A stretch of 64,000 bases of DNA, taken from positions 88,397-152,396 of the forward strand of contig NZ_JAAIVB010000003.1 of the NCBI RefSeq assembly GCF_010974945.1, in the 5' to 3' direction. Made by a program: the position numbers and the translations under genes. This DNA comes from Noviherbaspirillum galbum. GTDB taxonomy: Bacteria; Pseudomonadota; Gammaproteobacteria; Burkholderiales; Burkholderiaceae_D. Shown here one piece after another: positions 16,452 through 25,605 of the stretch. The notes beneath the pieces were generated by a model. It worked only from the letters and a program-made list of their open reading frames with translations, had not been told where the DNA came from and made no database searches. Within the stretch, counting starts at the first letter, position 1. The number at the start of each line of letters is the position of its first letter.

Positions 16452-18269
16452 ATGATCACCTCGATGGCAATGGCAGGGCGCACCGGGCGAACCGTGCTCG
16501 CGGCCTGCCGCCGCTCCATGTTCGCCACCCTGGCCTGCCTGGCGCTGATCATTTCCGGCTCGCCCGCGATGGCGGAAGAAAGCGCGCCGCTCCAGCAAAT
16601 CTATCTTTACCGCAGCGCACGCACCGCGGCGTTCTTCAAGGCCAACGATTCGGACTACGGAGCCCTGCTCGTCCAATGGCGCACCTACCTGAAACGGCGC
16701 GCAAGCAAGGCATCCGAAATCGGTTACAAGGACTTGCTGGCCGGGCCGAAGCCGGGCGTGCTCATCCTCCCGTCAACGCTGCTGCTGGGCGATGACGAGC
16801 GCGCGGCGATCCAGTCTTTCATGCAGCGCGGCGGGTCGGTGCTCGCAAGCTGGGGCACCGGAGCGCGCGACGGCAACGGCAAGTGGCGCGGCTATGGCTT
16901 CGTCGAAAAGCAATTCGACCTCAAGATCGTCGGCGAGATCGAACGCGACTCCGAACAGTGGTTCATGATGCCCTTCGGCGATGGCCCGCTGACCTGGCCC
17001 ATCCCGGCGGGCCGCAGGATGTTTCTCGGCAAGGTCGCGGAAAACCTCTTGCGCATCGATTCGCGCCGCGTCGCGGCGCGCTACATGAACTGGGACCGGG
17101 CGCCCGATTTCGAAGGTGAGCAGGGAGCGATCGGCTATGCGGAGATGGAAGGCGCGCGGCGCGTCTATTTCGGCTTCTCCGAATCCGCATGGGATTACCA
17201 CAAGCGCGACGACATCAACCAGATGCTGGATGCGGTGATGTCATGGCTGATGCGCGAACCCCGGACCTGGATGGCTGCCTGGCCGGACGGCAAGACGGCT
17301 GCGCAGCTCCTCGAGATGGATACCGAGGACAGGTTCGAGAACGCCGTGCATTTCGCGCAGGCGCTCGAGGCTTCCGGCATCCGCGGCACGTTCTACTGCC
17401 TCACGAGTGAGGCCATCAAGAACCCGGACCTCGTCCGGAGGCTGCGCCGCCAGGGCCATGAGATCGCCTACCATGCCGAGACCCACACCGGCTTTGGAGA
17501 CCAGCCGCCGGCCCATCAGGAGCAACGGCTGCAACTGATGCTCGAACAGATGGCCTCCGTCCTGGGGCCGGACCTCTCGGAGCTGACCGGCTTCAGGGCG
17601 CCGACCGAATCGTATGACCGCGCAACCGAGGTCCTCCTGCGCCGTTATGGCATGCGCCACCATGCCGCCGACCCGAACGCCACCGAGGACCGCCTTCCCT
17701 TCTTCTCGAAGGCGGAGCCGGCGCTCGGGCCGGAAGATGCGCTGGTCGTGCTTCCCAGGACCAATTACGACGACATCAGCTTTCGCAAGATGGAATTCTC
17801 GCAGGAGAAGGTGACCATGCACCTGCTGCATGACTTCGACTATGCGATCGAGGCCGGCGCGCTCGGCCTGCTCTCGGTGCACTCTCAGAATTACGGTCCG
17901 GACGGCTCCATGATGGTCGGCATGCCCGCGGTGTTCGATCGCGTCGCCAAGCTGAAGGACAAGGTCTGGTTCGCGCGCGGCGATGCCATCGCCGCATGGT
18001 GGCGCAGCCGTGCCCGCGTCCAGGCCACGGTGTCGCGCGACGCGGCGAGCGGCAACAACATCATCGACGTCGTGGTCAAGCCATCGGGGAACGTGAACGG
18101 GCTGAGCTTCATGACGACGAACGCGGTCGTCGACAAGCCGCCGGCGCAAGTCACGGCATTGACGCGAAACGCGCCCATTGCGCGCATCGTTCCCATCGAC
18201 GGGTTTCGTTCGGCGATCGTGGTCGCCGCCGCATCGCCCGGCACGTATCGCTACCTTGTCCGGTATTGA
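16452..18269 (+). CDS. Secreted polysaccharide deacetylase-like protein (NodB superfamily)
   Basis: A 605-residue protein with an N-terminal signal region (SMFATLACLALIISGSPAMA). Residues about 35-270 form a domain with a GPKPGVLILPSTLLLGDDE and QRGGSVLASWGTGARDG pattern resembling a Rossmann-like or amidotransferase-type fold. The second half, about 275-530, is NodB-like: LLEMDTEDRFENA provides the catalytic/metal Asp pair, HEIAYHAETHTGF the HxxxH metal site, and TGFRAPTESYD the Arg-Ala-Pro motif. NodB-fold enzymes remove N- or O-acyl groups from exopolysaccharide, chitin or peptidoglycan. Standing just before a diguanylate cyclase gene, it may belong to biofilm polysaccharide modification, but no synthase gene is present. 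The ATG at 16452 is chosen because it starts the signal sequence. Confidence 0.8.
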   Translation: MITSMAMAGRTGRTVLAACRRSMFATLACLALIISGSPAMAEESAPLQQIYLYRSARTAAFFKANDSDYGALLVQWRTYLKRRASKASEIGYKDLLAGPKPGVLILPSTLLLGDDERAAIQSFMQRGGSVLASWGTGARDGNGKWRGYGFVEKQFDLKIVGEIERDSEQWFMMPFGDGPLTWPIPAGRRMFLGKVAENLLRIDSRRVAARYMNWDRAPDFEGEQGAIGYAEMEGARRVYFGFSESAWDYHKRDDINQMLDAVMSWLMREPRTWMAAWPDGKTAAQLLEMDTEDRFENAVHFAQALEASGIRGTFYCLTSEAIKNPDLVRRLRRQGHEIAYHAETHTGFGDQPPAHQEQRLQLMLEQMASVLGPDLSELTGFRAPTESYDRATEVLLRRYGMRHHAADPNATEDRLPFFSKAEPALGPEDALVVLPRTNYDDISFRKMEFSQEKVTMHLLHDFDYAIEAGALGLLSVHSQNYGPDGSMMVGMPAVFDRVAKLKDKVWFARGDAIAAWWRSRARVQATVSRDAASGNNIIDVVVKPSGNVNGLSFMTTNAVVDKPPAQVTALTRNAPIARIVPIDGFRSAIVVAAASPGTYRYLVRY

Positions 18270-18425
18270 GGCCGGGATTGCAGCCACGCCGCGAATCGCA
18301 AATACGGTTTTACCATGTTCATGGGATGCGCCGCACTGGCGAACCCGATATTGTTACTGCAAAGAAACAACACACATGCATCCGATGAACATTCCCGCCA
18401 TGCAGGACGTCTGGGCCCTCGCCTA

Positions 18426-19586
18426 ATGACCACATCCCCGGCAGTCATCGAGAAGCGTTCGCCCGGGTCTGCCCTCAAGGCGATCATCTTCGGCACGGAC
18501 CCGAAGCAGGCGCTGCGCATCGAACGCCTGTTCCTAGCGTCGACCACGTACTTCTTCGGCATGTTCATCGTCAGCTATTGCCGCTGGAACGGCCTGTTTC
18601 CTTCCGCTTCCTATATCCCGGTGCTCGTTGGCGCCCTGATCCTCAACCTCGGCATCTACGCCGCCATCCGGCTCGACTGGAACCTCAAGACCCGCGACCC
18701 GAGCCTGACCTTGCCGCAGATGCTGATCGCCAGCCTGGCCAACACTTTCCTGGTGTACCACACCAACGAAGCGCGCGGCGCCTTCCTGCTCGGCTACGTG
18801 CTGGTCCTGGTGTTCGGCATCTTCAAGTTGCGGCGCGCCCAGTTCCTCAAGCTCGGCGCGGTGGTCATCACGACCTACGGCATCATCATTGCCATCGAGT
18901 ACATCAGCCACAAGCCGGGATTCAATCTTCCGGTGGAGATGCTGCAGTGGCTGATGCTGATCTTCATCTACCCCTGGTTCGCGTGGATAGGCGGCTACAT
19001 CGGGAACCTGCGCCGCTCGCAAAAGGAAGCCAATGAACGCCTCGCGCAGGCGCTTGCGCAGAACGCCGATGCGCTCACCGTGATCCAGCGCCAGGCAACC
19101 TGCGATGACCTGACCGGCCTCTACAACCGGCGTTTTGCCCTCGACCAGCTGCGGCAGGCGAAGGCGAGGCTGGAGCAGCAGGGAACGCCCTTCTCGGTGC
19201 TGATCATCGACATCGACCACTTCAAGCGCATCAACGACACCGCCGGCCACTTCGTCGGCGACAAGGCCCTGGTTGCCTGCGTGGATGCCATCAAGACCGT
19301 GCTGCGGGCGACCGACACCTTCAGCCGCTGGGGCGGGGAAGAATTCTTGCTGCTGATGCCAGGCCTGCGCGCCAGCGCCGTCGGCGACCTTGCCCGGCGC
19401 ATCCATGCCAGCGTGGAGAACGTCGACTACCGCTCGCTGGGCCTGAATGACCCGCTGAGCGTATCGATCGGCGTCGCCGAAGCGAATGAAAAGGAGAGCA
19501 TCGAGGACATGCTCACCGCCGCCGACAATGCGCTCTACCAGGCGAAGGCCAACGGCCGGAATCGCACGGAATACCGCGACGCCTGA
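18426..19586 (+). CDS. Membrane diguanylate cyclase (GGDEF)
   Basis: A 386-residue protein. Residues about 35-195 carry six hydrophobic segments (e.g. YIPVLVGALILNLGIYAAI, LLGYVLVLVFGIF, LGAVVITTYGIIIAIEYI), then a short coiled coil (RSQKEANERLAQALAQNADAL) leads to a GGDEF domain at about 220-385. DDLTGLYNRRFALDQL and DIDHFKRINDTAGH are intact, the active loop is GGEEF, and RATD lies five residues upstream as an I-site, so an active, product-inhibited c-di-GMP synthase is expected. The ATG overlaps the stop of a short upstream frame (TAATG at 18424), so coupling is possible. The membrane part is of the MASE-like type; its signal is unknown. Confidence 0.9.
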   Translation: MTTSPAVIEKRSPGSALKAIIFGTDPKQALRIERLFLASTTYFFGMFIVSYCRWNGLFPSASYIPVLVGALILNLGIYAAIRLDWNLKTRDPSLTLPQMLIASLANTFLVYHTNEARGAFLLGYVLVLVFGIFKLRRAQFLKLGAVVITTYGIIIAIEYISHKPGFNLPVEMLQWLMLIFIYPWFAWIGGYIGNLRRSQKEANERLAQALAQNADALTVIQRQATCDDLTGLYNRRFALDQLRQAKARLEQQGTPFSVLIIDIDHFKRINDTAGHFVGDKALVACVDAIKTVLRATDTFSRWGGEEFLLLMPGLRASAVGDLARRIHASVENVDYRSLGLNDPLSVSIGVAEANEKESIEDMLTAADNALYQAKANGRNRTEYRDA

Positions 19587-19634
19587 CCACGCTTCGCTCA
19601 ATCCTTCCCGCAGCCGTTTGGTTCCTCGCAAGCC

Positions 19635-19658
19635 TCGTGCTTGCTCGCACGAACTTTT
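19635..19658 (+). terminator. Probable terminator after the diguanylate cyclase
   Basis: TCGTGC pairs with GCACGA around TTGCTC, followed by ACTTTT. It lies 49 bases after the stop. A longer alternative pairing (AGCCTCG with CGAGGCT) encloses the same stretch. Confidence 0.45.
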
Positions 19659-19732
19659 CCGAGGCTGCAACACTCCCCTGAGAAAAGACCGGAACATTCG
19701 GTCCGATCACTTTTACTTGAGGGGAGTTTGCC

Positions 19733-20950
19733 GTGACGCCATCCTGGATAGGAGGGAACAAGTTCACCTTGCTGGAAAACGGCGAGGAATATTATCCGCG
19801 CCTGTTCGCCGCCATCGACGCCGCGCGGCAAGAGGTGCTGATCGAAACGTTCATCCTGTATGACGACAAGGTAGGCCGGGCGCTTCGTGCATCGCTGCTG
19901 GCGGCGGCCAGCCGCGGCGTGCGCATCGAAGTGACGATCGACGGCTTCGGCTCCCACGAACTGCCGGATGGCTTCATCGCATCGCTCACCGGGGCGGGAG
20001 TGCGTGTGCATGTATTCGACCCCGCGCCGCGCCTGTTCAAGAGCGTCAATTATTTCCGCCGCCTGCATCGCAAGCTGGCCGTCGTGGATGGCCGGATCGC
20101 TTTCGTCGGCGGCATCAACTATTCGGCGGATCACCTGGCGGACTATGGCCCCGAGGCCAAGCAGGATTTCGCTGTGGCAGCGGAAGGACCCATCACCGCG
20201 CATATCCATGGCTTCATGCGCGCCGCCATCCAGCAACGAGAGTCCGCATGGCACCGCCTCCTGCGCCGCATGAAGCCGCGCGGCTTGCCGTCCCGTCCCG
20301 AGGCGGGCGACGGCGAGGCGATCTTCGTCTGGCGCGACAATGGCAACTGCAAGACCGACATCGAGCGGTATTACCGCCTGGCGATCCGCCTCGCCAAAAA
20401 GCGCGTGGTGATCGCCAATGCCTACTTCTTTCCCGGCTACGCCTTCCTGCGCGAACTGCGCCGCGCGGCCCGGCGCGGCGTGCAGGTGACGCTGATCCTG
20501 CAGGGGAATCCGGACATGCCCATCGTGCAGACGGCGGCATCCATGCTGTACCACTATCTGCTGCATGGCGGCGTGACCATCCATGAATACTGCAAGCGGC
20601 CGCTGCACGGCAAGGTCGCGCTCATCGACGACGAATGGGCATTCATCGGATCAAGCAACCTCGACCCGTTCAGCCTTGCGCTCAACCTCGAAGCCAACCT
20701 CGTGATCCGGGACCGGCAATTCAACCAGGATCTATACCAGCGGCTGGAGCACATGACGGAAAGCTGCAAGGCGGTCTCTGCCAGCGACCTGAAGGAATCG
20801 CGCACCTGGCGCAAGGTCCGCAGCTTTTTCCTGTTCCACTTCCTGAAGCATTACCCTTCCTGGGCGGGCGCCCTGCCCGCCCACGCGCCCAAGCTGAGAT
20901 CGTTGCCGGCGGCGGTCGACGCGGCGAGCCAGGTGGACGAGCCGGCATGA
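19733..20950 (+). CDS. clsB: Cardiolipin synthase B (phospholipase D family)
   Basis: A 405-residue enzyme with two HKD motifs: HRKLAVVDGRIAFVGGINYS near 115 and HGKVALIDDEWAFIGSSNLDPFS near 290. It condenses two phosphatidylglycerols, or PG with phosphatidylethanolamine, to form cardiolipin at the inner membrane. It lacks the two N-terminal membrane helices of ClsA, as ClsB does. The GTG start at 19733 has GAGGGGAG six bases before it. It overlaps the following ybhN-like gene by ATGA; the same clsB-ybhN order is known in Escherichia coli, which supports the assignment over a generic PLD protein. Confidence 0.92.
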   Translation: MTPSWIGGNKFTLLENGEEYYPRLFAAIDAARQEVLIETFILYDDKVGRALRASLLAAASRGVRIEVTIDGFGSHELPDGFIASLTGAGVRVHVFDPAPRLFKSVNYFRRLHRKLAVVDGRIAFVGGINYSADHLADYGPEAKQDFAVAAEGPITAHIHGFMRAAIQQRESAWHRLLRRMKPRGLPSRPEAGDGEAIFVWRDNGNCKTDIERYYRLAIRLAKKRVVIANAYFFPGYAFLRELRRAARRGVQVTLILQGNPDMPIVQTAASMLYHYLLHGGVTIHEYCKRPLHGKVALIDDEWAFIGSSNLDPFSLALNLEANLVIRDRQFNQDLYQRLEHMTESCKAVSASDLKESRTWRKVRSFFLFHFLKHYPSWAGALPAHAPKLRSLPAAVDAASQVDEPA

Positions 20951-21927
20951 TGCCGGGCGAGCCCCCTTCTTCCATCGTGCCTGCCATCCGTACCTGGTGG
21001 CCGCGCATCAGGCGGCTGGTGACGTTCGCCTTCTTTGCCACGGTGGCCGTCCTCTTGCTGATGCATCTCCGCACCGTGGATTGGCATGGCGTGTTTTCCG
21101 CCATGCGTTCGCATTCGATTGCTACCATGCTGTTCGCCTGCCTTCTGGCCGTGGCAAGCCACGCCCTCTACAGCTGCTTCGACCTGTTGGGCCGGCATCT
21201 CACCGGGCATCATCTGAAAACGAGGCTGGTCATGGCGATCAACTTCATCTGCTATGCATTCAACCTCAACCTCGGCGCGCTGGTCGGCGGCGTGGCCTTT
21301 CGTTACCGGCTCTACTCGCGCTTCGGCCTGGGCGTCGATGCCGTCACCCAGGTGCTGGCAACGAGCATGCTGACCAACTGGCTTGGCTATCTGCTGCTGG
21401 CTGGAGCGGCATTCGCCGCGACGCCGCTGCCCGTGCCGGAGGATTGGCCCGTCGGCACGGCCGGATTGCGCGCCGCAGGCGGCTTTCTGAGCACGCTTGC
21501 CCTGTCCTACCTTGCGCTATGCGCCCTGTCGCGGCGGCGCGTCTGGACCGTGCGCGGACATGCCATCCGGCTGCCGTCCGCGCGGCTGGCCCTGCTGCAA
21601 TTGCTGATGTCGTCCGCCAACTGGCTGATGATTGCCGGGATACTCCATTTCCTGCTAGGAGCGCAGACGCCCTTCATGCTGGTGCTCGGCGTGCTGCTGG
21701 CCGCGGCATTCGCCGGCGTGGTGACCCATGTGCCGGCCGGCCTCGGCGTGCTGGAAGCGGTATTCCTCGCCTTGCTTGCGGGACGGCTGCCGGACACGGC
21801 CATCCTGGCCGCGCTGCTGGCTTACCGCGCAATCTATTACCTGGCGCCGCTGATCCTGGCTGCAATCATGTACCTGGCGTTCGAATCAGTATCCGGTGAC
21901 AAGATGGCCGCCCGTTCGGCCGGTTAG
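20947..21927 (+). CDS. ybhN: YbhN/UPF0104 inner-membrane protein (LPG synthase transmembrane-domain family)
   Basis: A 326-residue protein with about 8 hydrophobic helices, e.g. LVTFAFFATVAVLLLMHL and MLVLGVLLAAAFAGVVTHVPAGLGVLEAVFL. The VTHVPAGLGVLEAVF stretch is the family hallmark shared with the flippase-like domain of MprF/LPG synthases. No soluble aminoacyl-transferase domain is present. The function of YbhN is not established; the family fold and partnership with clsB suggest lipid translocation or lipid supply. Its ATG overlaps the clsB stop. Confidence 0.88.
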   Translation: MMPGEPPSSIVPAIRTWWPRIRRLVTFAFFATVAVLLLMHLRTVDWHGVFSAMRSHSIATMLFACLLAVASHALYSCFDLLGRHLTGHHLKTRLVMAINFICYAFNLNLGALVGGVAFRYRLYSRFGLGVDAVTQVLATSMLTNWLGYLLLAGAAFAATPLPVPEDWPVGTAGLRAAGGFLSTLALSYLALCALSRRRVWTVRGHAIRLPSARLALLQLLMSSANWLMIAGILHFLLGAQTPFMLVLGVLLAAAFAGVVTHVPAGLGVLEAVFLALLAGRLPDTAILAALLAYRAIYYLAPLILAAIMYLAFESVSGDKMAARSAG

Positions 21928-21943
21928 CCCGGGCGACCCTCGA

Positions 21944-23431
21944 TCAGCCGACGCGCACCGGGACGAAGATCTTGTCCTCGCCGCGCTGGATGAGCAGGGC
22001 GACCTGCTTCCCTGCCTTGTCGATCATGCTGCGCAGCTTGTCGACGCTGTCCACCTGCACGCCATTGACCGACAGGATGATGTCTCCCTGCTCGATGCCG
22101 GCACGCTCCGCCGCGCCAGCGATCTGTTCGACCACCACGCCGCCCCGGAGGTGGCCGGCGCGGGCTTCCTCGGGCGTCAGGGGACGCACGGCGACGCCCA
22201 GCTTGCCCTGCGAAGCGCCATTGCCGGCGTCGTTGCTGGCGACAACCTCTTTCGCGGCCGTCAGGGTAGCGGCGAGGTCGATCTTCTTGCCGCCGCGCCA
22301 CACCTGCAGGTTTGCCTTGTCGCCGGGCTTGGCGAACGACAGCATGGCGGGCAGGTCGCCGGAACGGTCGATCGGCCGGCCGTTGAACTGCAGGATGACG
22401 TCGCCCGGTTCCACGCCTGCCTTGGCGGCGGCGCTGCCCGGCTGCACCGACGAGACCAGCGCGCCGGCCGGCTGCCCGAGCTTGAAGGAATCCGCCAATC
22501 CCTGGTTGACTTCCTGCACGGTCACTCCCAGGCGGGGATGCGATACCTTGCCCGTCGCAACGATCTGGTCCTTCACGTGCAGGGCAACGTCGATCGGTAT
22601 GGCGAACGAAACGCCTTCGTAGCCGCCGGTCTGGCTGTAGATCTGCGAGTTGATGCCGATGACGTTGCCGGTGCCGTCGAACAAGGGGCCGCCGGAATTT
22701 CCGGGATTGACCGCGACGTCGGTCTGGATAAAGGGCACGTGGCCATCACCCGGCAGGCTGCGCGCCTTCGCGCTGACGATGCCCGCGGTAGCGCTTTGTT
22801 CGAAGCCGAACGGCGACCCGATCGCCAGCACATAGTCGCCGACGGCGAGCTTGCCCGGATCGCCGAGCGTCACGACGGGAAGGTTCTTCGCATCGATCCT
22901 CAGCACGGCGACGTCGGTTTCCTTGTCGCTGCCCAGCACCTTGGCCTTGAACTCGCGGCGGTCGCTCAGCTTGACGGTCACTTCATCGACGTCGGCCACC
23001 ACGTGGGCATTCGTCAGGATCAAGCCGTCGCTGCTGACGATGAATCCAGACCCTTGTCCGCGCACCGGGACGTCCGCGTCGGGCGCGCCGAAGCGCCGGA
23101 AGAAGGGGTTGTCGCCAAGCTCCGGGGGCAGGTTCCGGGCCGCGGTCCGGGAGGTGCCCGAGGTATTGATGCCGACCACCGCCGGCCCGAAGCGCTGGAC
23201 GATGGCGCGATAATTCGGCGCCGCGACCGGCGCCACCGCCGGGGCCGTACCCGCAGCAGCCGTCGTCATTTCAGCATTCGTCCCGCCCGCCGCCTGCGAT
23301 GCGACAGCCTGGGTCTTGAACCAGCTTCCCGGATTCCAGTTCACCGCGCCGGCGGTGCCGGCGGCGATCACGCCGGAAGCAACGAGTGCAGCGGTCAGAT
23401 ATTTCCGTTTCATTTTTGTCCCTTTCATCAT
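21944..23431 (-). CDS. degP: Periplasmic serine endoprotease, DegP/HtrA family
   Basis: A 495-residue protease with a signal sequence (YLTAALVASGVIAAGTAGAV). The trypsin-like domain has the triad in TNAHVVADVDEV (His), ETDVAVLRID (Asp) and VNPGNSGGPLFDGTG (Ser), followed by two PDZ domains (about 290-380, with GVEPGDVILQFNGRPI, and about 400-490, with GIEQGDIILSVNGVQV). It degrades or refolds damaged envelope proteins. The ribosome site AAAGGGAC lies before the ATG. It is downstream of the kinase gene on the same strand with a 93-base gap that contains a PmrA-like box, suggesting direct control by that two-component system. Confidence 0.95.
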   Translation of the reverse strand: MMKGTKMKRKYLTAALVASGVIAAGTAGAVNWNPGSWFKTQAVASQAAGGTNAEMTTAAAGTAPAVAPVAAPNYRAIVQRFGPAVVGINTSGTSRTAARNLPPELGDNPFFRRFGAPDADVPVRGQGSGFIVSSDGLILTNAHVVADVDEVTVKLSDRREFKAKVLGSDKETDVAVLRIDAKNLPVVTLGDPGKLAVGDYVLAIGSPFGFEQSATAGIVSAKARSLPGDGHVPFIQTDVAVNPGNSGGPLFDGTGNVIGINSQIYSQTGGYEGVSFAIPIDVALHVKDQIVATGKVSHPRLGVTVQEVNQGLADSFKLGQPAGALVSSVQPGSAAAKAGVEPGDVILQFNGRPIDRSGDLPAMLSFAKPGDKANLQVWRGGKKIDLAATLTAAKEVVASNDAGNGASQGKLGVAVRPLTPEEARAGHLRGGVVVEQIAGAAERAGIEQGDIILSVNGVQVDSVDKLRSMIDKAGKQVALLIQRGEDKIFVPVRVG

Positions 23432-23477
23432 TCATGACACCGTTCCATCGGTACAGGCTGAAAGATAGGGAGCGAGA

Positions 23478-23494
23478 ATTAAACGAGGCTTAAG
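23478..23494. promoter_or_regulatory. PmrA/QseB-like direct-repeat box upstream of degP
   Basis: On the minus strand the sequence reads CTTAAG-CCTCG-TTTAAT, two TTAA half-sites 11 bp apart. This matches the HTTAAD-N5-HTTAAD pattern known for PmrA-type OmpR-family regulators. It is 47-63 bases upstream of the degP ATG, where an activator site would lie. Confidence 0.5.
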
Positions 23495-23524
23495 GAAGAA
23501 CGCCGGGCCAAACTTGGGTTAGGT

Positions 23525-24850
23525 TCAGGCTGAGAAACCCGGCGCCGCGTCTTGCGGGAAGGTCACCTCGACCTTGAGTCCGCCCATCGTGGAAACGCCA
23601 AGCTTGATGGCGGCGCGGTGCATGTCGACCACGTTCTTCACGATGGCGAGGCCGAGACCGCTGCCGCCCTGGGTTTCACCGGTGCCACGGTAGAAGCGGT
23701 CGAATGCGCGCGGCCGGTCCGCCTCGGGAATGCCCGGGCCGCTATCCTCGACGACGAGTTCGACATGCCCTTGGGCGGACGAGAGGCGCACCATTACCTG
23801 TCCGCCCGCAGGCGTGTACCGGATGGCATTGTCGATGAGGTTGCGCGCGAGCATGGTCAGGGCTTGCGGGTCGCCGGCCAGTTGCAGACGCTCGGGCGCT
23901 TCAAGCGCGATTTCGATGCCCTTCTGCTCGGCAACGACATGCAATGCAGCAATGACCTCGCGCACGGCTTCCGCAAGGTCAGTTTCCTCGAACGCGCTCG
24001 CGGCATCGTCGGGATCGGTGCGCGCGGCAGCCAGCAACTGGTCGACAAGATGCGCGGCCCGGTCCATGCCTTCGGCCAGCCTTGCCCGCGCTTCCGCCCT
24101 GGCGGCATCGTCACGCGCGCGCTCCAGCAATTGGAGCTGGATCTTCAGCGCGGCCAGCGGCGAGCGCAATTCGTGGGCCGCGTCGGCAACGAAGGCGCGC
24201 TGCCTCGCGAACGCGCGCCTGAGGCGTTCGAGCATGGCGTTCAAGGCGCCCGCCAGCGGCTCGATCTCTGCCGGAAGATGTTGCGCGGTGACCTTGTCGA
24301 GCGACTTCGCATCGCGCCGCGATACTTCTTCCGCAAGCCGCCGCAGCGGCAGCAGGGAGCGGGCTACCAGCCACCATATCAGCAGGGCCATCAGGAAGGC
24401 GAATGCCAGCAGCGGCAGGAGGCTGCGCAATGCGGCCGCGGCGGCCAGGTCGCGCCGCAGGTCGAGCGGCTGGGCCACCTGGATGATGCGGTCGCCCGCC
24501 GGCAGCCCGAATACCCGCCACTTGCCCTGGTCGGTGACCATGTCCGCAAAGCCGGCCACGGCCCGGTTGGGCACAGGATTGCGGGCGTCGGAAAGGTAGA
24601 CGATGGCTCCGCTCAAGGTCCAGATCTGGACCACGACCTGGGAACTTTCGTCTTCATTGGCGCCCGCAGCCGGCGACGGCAAGGTGAATCCATGGTCACG
24701 CAGGGACAGCGCGATCTGGCGCAGCTGGTCATCGAACAGGGCTTCGTTCTCTCGCAGGGTGAAGCGGTAGGTGACGGCGCCGAGGACCAGGGCCGTCAGC
24801 AAGGCCGCCGCCAGCAGGCTGGCGGAAAGGGTCGCGCGAATGGATTTCAT
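23525..24850 (-). CDS. Sensor histidine kinase of QseC/PmrB type
   Basis: A 441-residue membrane kinase. Helix 1 (LSASLLAAALLTALVLGAV) and helix 2 near 155-180 (LLPLLAFAFLMALLIWWLV) enclose a periplasmic sensor of about 130 residues with the 2CSK-N-like layout of QseC. The HisKA box is VADAAHELRSPLAALKIQLQLLE; HATPase motifs are LARNLIDNAIRYTPAGG, DSGPGIPEADRPRAFDRFYRG and GSGLGLAIVKNVVDMH. Its start overlaps the response-regulator stop by four bases, the typical coupling of a cognate pair. The signal cannot be read from the sequence; relatives sense metals, cationic peptides or catecholamines. Confidence 0.92.
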   Translation of the reverse strand: MKSIRATLSASLLAAALLTALVLGAVTYRFTLRENEALFDDQLRQIALSLRDHGFTLPSPAAGANEDESSQVVVQIWTLSGAIVYLSDARNPVPNRAVAGFADMVTDQGKWRVFGLPAGDRIIQVAQPLDLRRDLAAAAALRSLLPLLAFAFLMALLIWWLVARSLLPLRRLAEEVSRRDAKSLDKVTAQHLPAEIEPLAGALNAMLERLRRAFARQRAFVADAAHELRSPLAALKIQLQLLERARDDAARAEARARLAEGMDRAAHLVDQLLAAARTDPDDAASAFEETDLAEAVREVIAALHVVAEQKGIEIALEAPERLQLAGDPQALTMLARNLIDNAIRYTPAGGQVMVRLSSAQGHVELVVEDSGPGIPEADRPRAFDRFYRGTGETQGGSGLGLAIVKNVVDMHRAAIKLGVSTMGGLKVEVTFPQDAAPGFSA

Positions 24851-25515
24851 TGCTGGCCCGGCCGCGGAACGTAGTAGCCGACGCCGCGCACGTTGCGGAT
24901 GAAACCGGACCCGAGCTTGCGCCGGACCGCGTGCACGTACACTTCCACCGTATTGCTTTCGACTTCGCCGCCCCAGCCGTAAAGTCGGTCTTCCAGCTGC
25001 GCGCGCGACAATACCTGGCCGGGACGCAGCATGAGCGCCTCCACCAGCGCGTACTCGCGCGCGGACAGGTTCACGGGCTGCCCATCCAGCGCCACTTCCC
25101 TGGTGGCGAGATTGACCCGCACGCCATGCGCCTCGATGATGGTGTCGGCCTGCCCGGCGGCGCGGCGCAATGCCGAGCGCGCGCGGGCCGACAGCTCGTC
25201 GAGATCGAAAGGCTTGACCAGGTAATCATCGGCGCCGGCGTCGAGTCCGCGGATGCGGTCCGCGACCTCGTCGCGCGCGGTGACGACGATGACCGGCGTG
25301 CCATCCTTGCGGGCCCGCATCCTGCGCAGCACGTCCATGCCATCCCGGCCGGGCAGCCCCAGGTCGAGAAGCACCAGGTCGACGTGTTCCGTCGACAGCA
25401 CGGTGTCGGCGAGCTCGCCGTTGCGCACCCAGTCCACGACGTAGCCCTCCTGCCGCAGGAAGGTACGAACGCCTTCGCCAATCATGGAATCGTCTTCAAC
25501 CAGGAGGATGCGCAT
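24847..25515 (-). CDS. OmpR-family response regulator (QseB/PmrA type)
   Basis: A 222-residue regulator: receiver 1-115 with the phospho-Asp in LVLLDLGLPGRDG and the Lys of VKPFDLDELSARA, then a winged-helix DNA-binding domain (VALDGQPVNLSAREYALVEALMLRPGQVLSRAQLEDRLYGWGGEVESNTVEVYVHAVRRK, shown only as motif span about 137-210). The QseB/PmrA-like wing matches the TTAA-type box seen before degP. It is the first gene of a leftward unit with its kinase. Confidence 0.93.
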   Translation of the reverse strand: MRILLVEDDSMIGEGVRTFLRQEGYVVDWVRNGELADTVLSTEHVDLVLLDLGLPGRDGMDVLRRMRARKDGTPVIVVTARDEVADRIRGLDAGADDYLVKPFDLDELSARARSALRRAAGQADTIIEAHGVRVNLATREVALDGQPVNLSAREYALVEALMLRPGQVLSRAQLEDRLYGWGGEVESNTVEVYVHAVRRKLGSGFIRNVRGVGYYVPRPGQQ

Positions 25516-25605
25516 ATGCCGCGGATAAGTGGAATGTCATGCCGGAACACGCGAATATTGACATAATCGACAGGACTCCACCAAGCACGAGGACCAGGCA
25601 CCGAC

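Noticed and set aside
18375..18426. 16-codon frame overlapping the diguanylate cyclase start (TAATG)
   Set aside because: No ribosome site precedes it, so coupling is too weakly supported to list as a gene.
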